Below, one piece after another: positions 34,014 to 43,032 of a stretch of 64,000 nt of DNA (its first letter is position 1; each line of letters opens with the position of its first letter). This stretch comes from an uncultured Kordia sp. (GTDB taxonomy: Bacteria > Bacteroidota > Bacteroidia > Flavobacteriales > Flavobacteriaceae). Where the stretch lies: positions 555,073 to 619,072 of the forward strand of contig NZ_CANMEZ010000004.1 in assembly GCF_947496985.1 (NCBI RefSeq). Reading direction: 5' to 3'. A program made the translations under genes and the position numbers. The notes under the pieces were generated by a model. The model was not told the origin of the DNA and ran no database searches. It saw only the letters and a program-made list of their open reading frames with translations.

Positions 34014-35474
34014 TTAATAGAAATATATGTTATCGACTAAAAATGATGCTCCGTTAGAAGAAACAAAAACAATGTAACCGATATTACCTAAATTAGGAGA
34101 ACCTGCTCCACCGCCACCAGTTGGTAGTGTGAAAGAACTTAAAGGGACATCGATACTAACCCATTCTCCTTGCATTAATTGACTACTGATATTAAATCCA
34201 CCAGCAGATCCATCTCCGAAACCATTATCAGTATCGTCTGGACCAAAATCTATTAATTCCATAACTAACGCCGAACCTGCTGCACTTGTTAACTGTACAT
34301 CTAAATGTACCATAGTTTCACCAGTAACATTTACGGTTCCATCCCATCCAATTCCTATAAAATCTATTCCTTCATAGTTAACGTGATCGTTACCACCAAA
34401 ACCTTGTATTGAAATATTTTGAGTATTTGAACCAGCAAAAACTCCTGGGTTAAATCCACTAACTCCCGTATAAAAATCACTATAAATTGAAATGACATCG
34501 GCTTGTGGCAGTGTTGGATCTGTAGCGTTAACAAATGAACCCGCTGAGGTTATCTCTAAAGCCCCGTTAGCTTCTTCACTTCCTATGTTTCCTGTAATTG
34601 TAGCTACTCCAGCTGCGATAACACTTACGTCTCCAGTAGAAGTTACTGTAGCAACATTAGTGTCAGATGAAGAAAATTCGAAATAAGCTCTCGCTGCGTT
34701 AACCGATACATTTTGACCGTTTCCTAAGTTGAATGTAGCACCTAATCCATCTATTGTTTGTGTATATCCTGTAAAAATATCAATACTTTCATCTTGACCT
34801 TCAAGAATATATGGGTATAGCAAGTCTATTGTCCCTAGCCTTTCAAATCTTAATTCATCTATCCAAAATGTATATCCAAGATTGTCATCAAAAGAACTTG
34901 CTACAGCAAAATCATCATTTCCTAAGACATCGAAAGATCCAGCTGAAAACAAGAACATTCCTCTTTCCTGAACTAATTTAGAAGGATCAGGAATTGGAAT
35001 AATGTACTTTTTCCAACCACTTGATAATTGTATTGTTGTTGATACTGGGTATGTATCTGTTGTGAAATCGGTACCAAAACCAACTTCTATACGTGACGTA
35101 AGCGAACCTTTTGCCCAAAAAGTTAAGGCATCATAGTTAGAAAGGTCTCTACCTGCTCCGCGATCTCTAAAAATCCCTCCAATAAAAGTACCATCTGGAT
35201 CATTTGGAGTAGGTACATCAACTCGTATTGACGATGTCCCTTCATAAGCTTCATCTTCGTCAGTACCAAATCCATTTGGATTGGCTCCTACCGCTGGATC
35301 GAATGATTCAAAAAATTGATCTGTAAGTCCTACAGGTGCATCTGTGAATATATCAGGCGTATTTGGAAATGTTGCTTCTATAGCATCATCCGATATATCT
35401 CTTTCACAACTTACGGTCATAGCAATAGCCAAACCTGCAAGTAGTGTATTTTTAAAATATGTTAATCCTTTCAT
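34014..35474 (-). CDS. Multi-domain glycan-binding lipoprotein
   Basis: A 486-residue lipoprotein (MTVSC, Cys23). A beta-sandwich binding-like module lies at about 48-215, a bacterial Ig-like (BIG_2) domain at about 225-305 (FEFSSSDTNVATVTSTGDV), and a module at about 318-486 that starts PQADVISIYSDFY and ends FLVDNIYFY, the same kind found in the 21379 and 42999 genes. It probably binds glucan at the surface for its neighbours. The gene is 12 bp after the glycosidase-barrel fusion gene. Confidence 0.7.
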   Translation of the reverse strand: MKGLTYFKNTLLAGLAIAMTVSCERDISDDAIEATFPNTPDIFTDAPVGLTDQFFESFDPAVGANPNGFGTDEDEAYEGTSSIRVDVPTPNDPDGTFIGGIFRDRGAGRDLSNYDALTFWAKGSLTSRIEVGFGTDFTTDTYPVSTTIQLSSGWKKYIIPIPDPSKLVQERGMFLFSAGSFDVLGNDDFAVASSFDDNLGYTFWIDELRFERLGTIDLLYPYILEGQDESIDIFTGYTQTIDGLGATFNLGNGQNVSVNAARAYFEFSSSDTNVATVTSTGDVSVIAAGVATITGNIGSEEANGALEITSAGSFVNATDPTLPQADVISIYSDFYTGVSGFNPGVFAGSNTQNISIQGFGGNDHVNYEGIDFIGIGWDGTVNVTGETMVHLDVQLTSAAGSALVMELIDFGPDDTDNGFGDGSAGGFNISSQLMQGEWVSIDVPLSSFTLPTGGGGAGSPNLGNIGYIVFVSSNGASFLVDNIYFY

Positions 35475-35486
35475 CTTTATAGCTTA

Positions 35487-38400
35487 TTATTTTCCGATAT
35501 TGATATGTATGTATGTTCTTATTTCCCATTCTGTACCATTGTCAAATCCTACTGGACTTACTACTGGTTCCATAGAAAATTCATTAGCTGTAGCATTTGG
35601 AGCGTATCTAGGGGAATACTGATCTAATGCACGCCAAGTTCCACGAATTCCTATTCTTGTGTCTGGTAAAACAAACCAATCGGGTCTGCTTATTGATGTT
35701 GAAACATCTAACATTAATTGTGTTGGGTACGTTAAGTTGAAATCTCTGTGGTAATCAAATGGTCCCCAATCGTTAATTTTTATGTGTGATACAACTTTTA
35801 TTTTGTTGTAAATCATTCTGATATCTCCTCCAAATCGTTTGATCAATCGTGAATCATCACCATTTGCTTGTGCGTTTCCATAGTAGAAATTACCAATGAT
35901 TCCTAAATTATTAGAGACTTTAGAAACCATACGTGAGTTGATTTCCCATAAGTCTTCTGCAGCCACTGTATTCGGAAATGCAAAGAAGGTACGATTGGCA
36001 TTGAATCCAATGTGTGCATCTTGTTGTGTTGGTAAGTGACGGAATACAAATCCTAGGTTTGCTGCAAATTTTGCATCTTCAGATCTGTCGTTATTCCACT
36101 CATACATCCATGTTCCTGGTGTTGGATCATATGTAAGAAGTATTTCTCCTGCAGTCATTTCTCGGTTTCCACCTCGTACAGCAAATGGATCATCAATTAC
36201 ATTACGTAATCTTCCAGGTGCAGGAACATCTGTTGGCATTGCATCTACTAATGGTTTTTGCCACATGAAGTTTGGTGCAATTTGGAAATCTCCAACTGAA
36301 TAAGTGAAACCTGATAAGAAATTTGTCATGTTTCCGCTTCCAGAATCTCTTAATCTCCATCCTGTGAAAGTTTGTGTTTGATCAGCTCCTCCATTGGCAA
36401 CTAATCCCATTACAGAACCTTGCGCATACATGTTAAATCGTCCACCTTCGTATGTAATTTTTGCTTTTGCTCCCCAGTTATCAGTCGATTTTATTTTATC
36501 TTCTACAACGGTATAGTTTCCTGAAGAACCTCTTACATCTTGATATACACTTCCATTTAATGGGTTTCCTCCCCAAATACCTCCGACGGCTAATCCAAAT
36601 TTACCGAAATCGCGTTCAACAGCTATGGTTGCTCTTTCCATTGGCCATGCTGGAATAACACCACTTCGTACTTGATTGGCATCTAATACTCGGCGTCCAG
36701 TTTCATCAAATGTAAGATCTGTGTTAAGGTCTCTATGATAGATACCTGTTATATCCCATCCTTTGAAGTTTTTAGAATATTTTAATAACATTGTTGGATT
36801 TGCTCCCCACCAAAGTTGTGGTCCAAATGCAGCTTTTAATCCTTTGAAAGCTCTTTTTCCATCTACTTCTATCCCTAAAATTTCACCTCCATAGATGTCT
36901 AAGTTAGGTCCGTAGTTTGCTTCAGGATATAATCCGAACATATCACCTTCATATCCCCAGTGATAGTGTCCTGTACGATAAAAACCTCTTAAGTCAAAGT
37001 CTTTTGCATTCCACTCAAATTCTGCATTATATACACGAACTCTGTTGAAATCTGCAATTTCGACATCGATATCATTTCCACCATCAACTCCTACAATCGT
37101 AACAGGTCTTCCTGCATTTTCATAGAAAATTTCATCAATTGGGTTTTCTGCGACATTTCCTAAGATATTGAAGTTAACGTTTGCTCTCATGTTTGACGAA
37201 GGATTTCCTTCGATTCCGACATAATAAGATTGCATATGATCAAACCCAAGTTGATTTGGATATGCATTTTCGTTAGGGTTTTCAGTATCAGGAGTTGTTA
37301 ATAGACTTCCACCAGTATTGAATGTTGTGAATTCAGCTCTTAATTGACTGATACGTATTTTTTGATTGCTTCCACCGCCCATAGCAGCTTTGTCACCTCT
37401 TGCTCTTAATACAGCATCCATTATTTGAATATTATCAAAATGATTTGACAAGAAATCAAGTGACATACCTTCTGCATACGGATCTATTTGATGTGCTTCT
37501 TTTAAAGAGTAGTATGCTGCACGAGGATATAATGTGTACAAACCTCTAGTGTTTGTTGGTCCTTTGGCACAGATACCAAACCACTCTTCATTCATATTAT
37601 TATCTGTTGATTTCTCTTGGTCTCTAGGATATCCACCATTTGGCCAAACAGCAACATTGTCGTGTATATCTAAATTTTCAGTTTGCTTGTATTTCCACCA
37701 ACCATCTGAAAATTGGAATGTAAAACCTCCTAATGAATTTCCTGTTTTTCCTAAACCAGCTGCGTTTGCATATATTTCTTTCCAGTTTCCTGTCATGTAA
37801 TATGCTTGTGAGTATTGATCTTCTTTATTATCTCTTGCATTGAAAGCATCTGCACCAAATTCTGCAAATAGAATTGGCATGTTTAAATCATCTTTTACTT
37901 TCTGAAATGCATCTCCAAATGAAATTCCTCGGTACATGTTAGTACCATATATATCAATGTCTTTACATTCTTCCTTTACTAAATCTATGTATAATAAATC
38001 TCCATTACAGATGGCAACTGGATGTGATGTATCTAATTTTTTGATTTCTAAGGTTGCGTCATTGAAAGCTTTGTATAGTGCGCGTGCCGATTTTATTTTG
38101 TTTGAATCAACTCCTTCTATTGGAATTGCTTCCGTTTCTGCTCCAGTCCATGATAGGTGATAGTTGTTTTCATTTCCTATCATGTATAATAATAATCCTG
38201 GCGTATCTTTATATGCATTAGCCATATCAATAGCTTCTTGCATTAAAATTTTTCTTGTTGCTGGATCTGCATAGTCTGTTTGTGGAGTCCAAGCGCCGTT
38301 TATGGTAAGTCCATAAGCTCCAAAGGTAATATTTAACATTGTGTAAATACCGTAGTTTTCATATATGTATTTAACCCATTTAGGTTTTAAACCATATGTA

Positions 38401-38672
38401 CGAATAGCATTTACGCCCATGTTTTTTAGTAGCAACATTTCAGCATCTAATGCTGCCATAATTACTTCGTCAGATCTATTCCAGATTCCAGGATCAGTAA
38501 TTGTAGAACCAATAGGTACATAATCCCAGTTCATACCATTGATCATAAAATCTTTTCCGTTAACTACCAATTTCATTCCTTGACTGTTTTTCTCAACAGT
38601 AACATTGTCTGCTTGAGAAAACATAGATGTTGTTAAAAAAATCAGTGCTAATGTTAGAAAGGTTTTTTTCAT
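35487..38672 (-). CDS. Clan GH-A glycosidase fused to an outer-membrane beta-barrel
   Basis: A 1061-residue protein heading the ten-gene unit. After a signal peptide (SMFSQ, about 20 residues) comes a TIM-barrel glycosidase at about 25-400 resembling GH2/GH72/GH158-type enzymes: INGMNWDYVPIG, NMGVNAIRTYGL, acid/base Glu168 in MIGNENN and candidate nucleophile Glu271 in LFAEFGAD. From about 440 to the end the sequence is a series of amphipathic strands with aromatic girdles and periplasmic turns (NRVRVYNAEFEWN, NLGFVFRHL, WEIRTYIHINIGK) typical of an outer-membrane barrel. No stop or frameshift divides the two. It could be a surface-anchored hydrolase-porin. The exact GH family is uncertain. 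Confidence 0.7.
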   Translation of the reverse strand: MKKTFLTLALIFLTTSMFSQADNVTVEKNSQGMKLVVNGKDFMINGMNWDYVPIGSTITDPGIWNRSDEVIMAALDAEMLLLKNMGVNAIRTYGLKPKWVKYIYENYGIYTMLNITFGAYGLTINGAWTPQTDYADPATRKILMQEAIDMANAYKDTPGLLLYMIGNENNYHLSWTGAETEAIPIEGVDSNKIKSARALYKAFNDATLEIKKLDTSHPVAICNGDLLYIDLVKEECKDIDIYGTNMYRGISFGDAFQKVKDDLNMPILFAEFGADAFNARDNKEDQYSQAYYMTGNWKEIYANAAGLGKTGNSLGGFTFQFSDGWWKYKQTENLDIHDNVAVWPNGGYPRDQEKSTDNNMNEEWFGICAKGPTNTRGLYTLYPRAAYYSLKEAHQIDPYAEGMSLDFLSNHFDNIQIMDAVLRARGDKAAMGGGSNQKIRISQLRAEFTTFNTGGSLLTTPDTENPNENAYPNQLGFDHMQSYYVGIEGNPSSNMRANVNFNILGNVAENPIDEIFYENAGRPVTIVGVDGGNDIDVEIADFNRVRVYNAEFEWNAKDFDLRGFYRTGHYHWGYEGDMFGLYPEANYGPNLDIYGGEILGIEVDGKRAFKGLKAAFGPQLWWGANPTMLLKYSKNFKGWDITGIYHRDLNTDLTFDETGRRVLDANQVRSGVIPAWPMERATIAVERDFGKFGLAVGGIWGGNPLNGSVYQDVRGSSGNYTVVEDKIKSTDNWGAKAKITYEGGRFNMYAQGSVMGLVANGGADQTQTFTGWRLRDSGSGNMTNFLSGFTYSVGDFQIAPNFMWQKPLVDAMPTDVPAPGRLRNVIDDPFAVRGGNREMTAGEILLTYDPTPGTWMYEWNNDRSEDAKFAANLGFVFRHLPTQQDAHIGFNANRTFFAFPNTVAAEDLWEINSRMVSKVSNNLGIIGNFYYGNAQANGDDSRLIKRFGGDIRMIYNKIKVVSHIKINDWGPFDYHRDFNLTYPTQLMLDVSTSISRPDWFVLPDTRIGIRGTWRALDQYSPRYAPNATANEFSMEPVVSPVGFDNGTEWEIRTYIHINIGK

Positions 38673-38851
38673 CTGTTTGTTTTTAATTTATTAATTAGGT
38701 CAGATGGAATTCGCAAATAATCAACTTAGTTGTACGCAACTAAAAATTATAGCTCATTACATTTTGATTAGTTTTTTTAAATCACTTAAGCGTAAACTCT
38801 ATGTGATTTGTTTTTTATTAAAACTATATATTATTATTACGAAATCTTTAA

Positions 38852-38885
38852 AAACAACCACAACAAAAAACATACATCGCAATAA
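38852..38885 (-). promoter_or_regulatory. Shared promoter-proximal block of the glucan locus, copy 2
   Basis: The plus strand carries CCACAACAAAAAACATACAT followed by CGCAA, which on the minus strand reads TTGCGATGTATGTTTTTTG. Same block as at 21545 and 47785. It lies about 200 bp before the 38672 start. The 591-bp gap 38673-39263 holds this block, the operator (39004) and the terminator of the upstream unit (39175); I see no gene in it. Confidence 0.55.
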
Positions 38886-39003
38886 AAACAATCTATAATT
38901 GCATTATACTCAATTAAAACCCCCTGATTTTAAAGGATTCTTAACAAGATTATTTTTTCAATATTTTTTCAACACAACTACTGTTTTTCAAGTATTTAGA
39001 ATG

Positions 39004-39023
39004 ATGTTGTGGTAATGTTGTAA
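39004..39023 (-). promoter_or_regulatory. Operator repeats, glucan regulon, copy 2
   Basis: Two 11-bp-spaced units, ATGTTGTGGTA and ATGTTGTAA, on the plus strand (TACCACAACAT on the transcribed side), matching the sites at 21662 and 47934. It is 144 bp upstream of the promoter-proximal block. Confidence 0.65.
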
Positions 39024-39174
39024 TCATTGTATCGTCTGTTGTATGTGTTTAATGATCTAAATTTGAACTTTATCGCGTATTTGAGATATTTTTCACATAT
39101 TTTACGCAATCGATGTCGTTGTTTAAAAACCTATTTTTGGAATGAAAACGATGCATTACCGATACCAATTTAAA

Positions 39175-39240
39175 TAAAAAAACTTGCCATCATTTGTATT
39201 TCATCGACATGAAAGAAATACAAAGTTGCTGACAAGTTTT
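39175..39240 (-). terminator. Long-stem terminator of the SusC-SusD-GH16 unit
   Basis: An extended imperfect hairpin: outer arms AAAACTTG/CAAGTTTT and inner arms TTTGTATTTCAT with ATGAAAGAAATACAAA, followed on the minus strand by a T-run. It stops transcription before the next promoter. Confidence 0.75.
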
Positions 39241-39263
39241 AATAGCTTATCAAAATAAATTAC

Positions 39264-40895
39264 TTATTGATATACTCTAACATAGTCAATTTCCATTGTG
39301 TCTTGTGTAAATGCAGGATCAATGTCTCCACCAAGTGTTCCTCCCATTGCAACATTTAGAATAAGAAAGAAATCATTGTTGAAAGGTAAGGTTGCATCAT
39401 TTGTTACCGTATGAAATACAAAGTCATCTACTAAGAATATGATCTCTGTAGCTGTCCATTCTACAGTATAATTATGAAATTCTGTTGTTGATGTTGGTAA
39501 AGAAGTTGTTGCCCCATCTCCTGCTCCCGGTGAAACACCTGGATGATGCACTGTTCCTAATACCGTATTTTTATCTTGTCCTTTTTGTTCCATGATATCA
39601 ATTTCTCCACATACTGGCCATCCGACTGTATCAAAATTTGCTCCTAACATCCATATAGCTGGCCATGTACCCTGCGAAGCTGGTAATTTGGCGCGTACTT
39701 CTACTCTACCATAGGTAAATTCGTAAAGGTTTTCAGATTTTAATCTTGAAGAAGTATAGTTACCACTCCCATCTTTTATTGCTGTAATTTTTAGCATTCC
39801 ATCTTCAATGGTAACATTTTCAGACGCATTAGTATATTCTTGTAATTCACCATTTCCCCAGCCACCATCACCAAGATCGTATGTCCAGTTGGCAGCATCT
39901 GGAGCTCCGTCTGTATTGAAATCGTCTTCCCAAACTAAGTTGTTATACTGTGTTTGAAAATTGCTTCCTGATGATGGTTCAGCTGATGTAATAATAAACC
40001 ACCAATCAAATTCTCCATTTCCATCCGTAGTTCTTAGTATTAATTCATTTGGTACAGAACGATCAAATATTTCATAAGTATGAGCTCCACCAGTGTAATA
40101 TCCGATGAATCCATCTCCCGTAAGGGTAATTGTTTCTACACCGCCTGGCGCAATTAATGCCCATGTTTCACTGAAGTCATTGAATGGTAAGTTTTCAACA
40201 TCGGCACCGTTTATAGTTCCGCCAGATCCACCTAATTCATTGATTAATCCGTCACGACCAAATACAGTTCCTGATGTATCCATTGTAGGATCATCATTTG
40301 TATTGTCTGTTACAAACGTAAATGTACCATCTGAGTTGAAGACATATCTATCATCATACATTCCTACAGTTGCTTTTTCATCTGGTCCTGCACCGTACCA
40401 TTCTGTTGGAACAGTTCCGCCTACTGGTCCTAAACCAAAATGCCCTTGTTGTTCAGATTTGATTCTCCATGATCTTGAACCATTTCCTACTAATTTATCT
40501 ATTAATTCTGCTGGTGGTGCATAAGTTGCTAATACTTCAACTGTTATCGTAGTTGATGTAGCATTTCCTCCAGTTCCGTATGCTATTACAGTAACTGTAT
40601 ATGAGTTTACACCTAAGTTTGAGAATATGAATGAAGCTTCTCCTACAGAATTTGTTTGTTCATTTCCTTCATATACAAATCGATATGAAATTGTATCATC
40701 TGCGGAAGCGTTAAAGCTTACAACTCCGCTACCATCTCCATTAGGATTATTTGCATCTTGTCCAACAATAGTTGCTGTAACTTGCAAATTGGTTGGTGTT
40801 AGCAAATCGCCCACAGTTGCTTCATCATCCTGACAACTAACTGTTAGTAACAGAATCCCCAAAAGTGATGTGAGTATGTATTTAAAATTTTTCAT
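39264..40895 (-). CDS. GH16 beta-1,3-glucanase with PKD-like and lipocalin-like N-terminal domains
   Basis: A 543-residue lipoprotein (LLTVSC, Cys21). After a fibronectin/PKD-like domain at about 35-120 (SISYRFVYEG region) comes a module at about 130-310 containing GSRSWRIKSEQQ and DDRYVFNSDGTFTF, related to the repeats of the neighbouring binding protein. The GH16 catalytic domain occupies about 325-543 with GEIDIMEQ at 430-437 (Glu431, Asp433, Glu436). Endo-beta-1,3-glucanase activity at the surface is expected. Last gene of the SusC unit, 13 bp after the binding-protein gene. Confidence 0.92.
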   Translation of the reverse strand: MKNFKYILTSLLGILLLTVSCQDDEATVGDLLTPTNLQVTATIVGQDANNPNGDGSGVVSFNASADDTISYRFVYEGNEQTNSVGEASFIFSNLGVNSYTVTVIAYGTGGNATSTTITVEVLATYAPPAELIDKLVGNGSRSWRIKSEQQGHFGLGPVGGTVPTEWYGAGPDEKATVGMYDDRYVFNSDGTFTFVTDNTNDDPTMDTSGTVFGRDGLINELGGSGGTINGADVENLPFNDFSETWALIAPGGVETITLTGDGFIGYYTGGAHTYEIFDRSVPNELILRTTDGNGEFDWWFIITSAEPSSGSNFQTQYNNLVWEDDFNTDGAPDAANWTYDLGDGGWGNGELQEYTNASENVTIEDGMLKITAIKDGSGNYTSSRLKSENLYEFTYGRVEVRAKLPASQGTWPAIWMLGANFDTVGWPVCGEIDIMEQKGQDKNTVLGTVHHPGVSPGAGDGATTSLPTSTTEFHNYTVEWTATEIIFLVDDFVFHTVTNDATLPFNNDFFLILNVAMGGTLGGDIDPAFTQDTMEIDYVRVYQ

Positions 40896-40908
40896 CTGTT
40901 TGTATGTA

Positions 40909-42999
40909 TTAATTTCTTGTTAGTTTAAACGTCCAAAATACGCCTGAACCTGCTTCTATTTCTACTGTAATATTGTTATCATCAATAAAGGTTACTCCGT
41001 ATGTTATTGAGCCTGGTGCATCTGCTGAATTTGAAAGTTCCCCTGCATTGTTCGCTTTCGGAATTCCTAAGTACGACCCTACTCCATTTAGTGTTACGGT
41101 TCCTGCTGTATCGTCATAGATAAATGTTCCTGGAGTTCCGTTGTGTGGTGCTATTGGCGCTCCACAAGCATCTCCACTACCACTTTGCCAACCCTCAATC
41201 CAAGTATCAGTTCCTAATACATTTGTAAATGATCCGTCGTTATTGAATACATATTCATCATCATAAAAACATCCTCTTTCTGCAACCTGTGCATCACTTA
41301 TAGAGAACCATTCTCCTGATCCTGCTGTTGGACCAACCGCTAATGATCCAGCTTCTGGAGTTATGCTCCATGAACCTGCCAATGGTGAAACTGGCGCACT
41401 GTCTCGTACGAGTTTGAATGTCCAAAACACGCCTGAACCTGCTTCTACTCCTACAGTTATTGTATCGTTATCAATAAAAGTAACGGTATAGGTAATTGAC
41501 GAAGGTACTGGTACTCCTGGTAATTCACCTGCATTGTTTGCTTTTGGTAAAGCTATATATGCACCTGCTCCATTTATGGTTACAGTTCCTGCAGATTCAT
41601 CATGTATAAATGTTGCTGATGCTGATCCGTCGTGTGGTGCAATTGCTGCTCCACAAGCGTCTCCGCTTCCACTTTGCCACCCTTCAATCCAAGTGTCTGC
41701 TCCTAATATATTGCTAAACGAACCATTGGCATCAAATACATAGGTATCGTCATAATAACATGCTCTTTCTGCAACTTGTGCATCACTGATAGAGAACCAT
41801 TGTCCTGAACCCGGTGATGGTCCTACTGCTAATGATCCAGCTTCTGGTGCTACTTTCCATGTTCCTACTAATGGACTTGGTCCTGTAGCTTCTCTATAGA
41901 AATAGATATTATCAATAAATACAGTACCAGCTGCCCAAGGTGTTCCCACAAATTTTAGTTGAAAGATTTCATTTACTGATAATCCTTGATCTGTATATTC
42001 TGAGATTGGAATTTCAATACTAGTCCATGAATCTGCTGTTAACGGACGTGTTACTGGTGCTTCTGTTGCTCCACTTGGTCCGTTTATTAATGATGTTTCA
42101 AGATCTGTGACTACATCAGCTGTCCAAACATCTACATGTAAGAACTCCATATTTGAAACATCTACAGATGTTCCATCTGCCAAAGCAATTCCTTGATAGC
42201 TTATGTTTACGTATTGTAACATTTCGTCTCCGCCTAAATCAAACATTGCCCAGCTACTTCCTTGACTTCCTTGTCCCCAATCTGGGAAATAATTCGTGTT
42301 AGCTACATCATCATAGGCTGCACTGAATATAGAGATTACATCCGCAGGGTTTCTTACTGGCGGCGTTGGTGCAGCTGCTAATGGCTGTACAATTGCCGTT
42401 ACCTCAAATTCTTCCGTATATGTTGTTGTGGCAATTGCGCCACCCATAGCTTCTACAGTAATTGTGTAGGTTCCAGGATTTGTATAGATATAAGAGATTG
42501 TTTCTCCTATGTTTCCTGAAACTGTTTCACTTCCGTCTCCAAAGTTAATTACATTTGTCATCGCAAAATCTGCTGTTGCCGTAATATTTACTTGTTTAGA
42601 AATTCCTGGATCATTTTCTATAGTTACCACTAAGTTTTGTGGTGCTTGAAACGATACTACAATTTCTTGTGTAAGCGAAGTTGTAGCACCATTCAATCCT
42701 TTTGCTGTTAGTACAGCTTGATATGTGCCTTCTAGATATGTATGTTCTACATAGTTTCCTGGCATCACGTCTGCTACTCCTTCAGAACCATCTCCATAAT
42801 CGATATCAAATGTTGTAACTCCTTCTCCAAGCGGTGTTATTTTCACCAAACCTGTATTGTCTTGCGTTATATTTACTAATGCCGATAAATTTGCAGGTGC
42901 TTTCGCTGTTTCTACAAAATCGGTATTGTCGTCTTCTCCACAACTGTATATCAACAGTGCAACGAGACATAAACTGAATACATATTTTATTATTTTCAT
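40909..42999 (-). CDS. Multi-domain surface glycan-binding lipoprotein with duplicated C-terminal module
   Basis: The start at 42999 gives MKIIKYVFSLCL and a clean lipobox (LLIYSC, Cys20); the upstream ATG at 43032 would add 11 residues ahead of the signal. The 696-residue protein has two PKD-like domains (VTTFDIDYGDGSEGV and AMTNVINFGDGSETV) at about 30-195, a binding module starting PADVISIFSAAY at about 210-370, and two nearly identical modules of about 150 residues at the end, each reading GSLAVGP, GQWFSISDAQVAERA or GEWFSISDAQVAERG, YDDxYVF and DTWIEGWQSGSGDACGA. It occupies the SusE/F position behind SusD and probably captures glucan on the surface. Confidence 0.8.
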   Translation of the reverse strand: MKIIKYVFSLCLVALLIYSCGEDDNTDFVETAKAPANLSALVNITQDNTGLVKITPLGEGVTTFDIDYGDGSEGVADVMPGNYVEHTYLEGTYQAVLTAKGLNGATTSLTQEIVVSFQAPQNLVVTIENDPGISKQVNITATADFAMTNVINFGDGSETVSGNIGETISYIYTNPGTYTITVEAMGGAIATTTYTEEFEVTAIVQPLAAAPTPPVRNPADVISIFSAAYDDVANTNYFPDWGQGSQGSSWAMFDLGGDEMLQYVNISYQGIALADGTSVDVSNMEFLHVDVWTADVVTDLETSLINGPSGATEAPVTRPLTADSWTSIEIPISEYTDQGLSVNEIFQLKFVGTPWAAGTVFIDNIYFYREATGPSPLVGTWKVAPEAGSLAVGPSPGSGQWFSISDAQVAERACYYDDTYVFDANGSFSNILGADTWIEGWQSGSGDACGAAIAPHDGSASATFIHDESAGTVTINGAGAYIALPKANNAGELPGVPVPSSITYTVTFIDNDTITVGVEAGSGVFWTFKLVRDSAPVSPLAGSWSITPEAGSLAVGPTAGSGEWFSISDAQVAERGCFYDDEYVFNNDGSFTNVLGTDTWIEGWQSGSGDACGAPIAPHNGTPGTFIYDDTAGTVTLNGVGSYLGIPKANNAGELSNSADAPGSITYGVTFIDDNNITVEIEAGSGVFWTFKLTRN

Positions 43000-43032
43000 C
43001 TTGTATTGTGTGTTATTTTCTTTTTCTAACAA

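Noticed and set aside
38704..38898. 64-residue plus-strand ORF in the 591-bp gap
   Set aside because: It runs antisense across the shared promoter block; low-complexity composition and no start signals.
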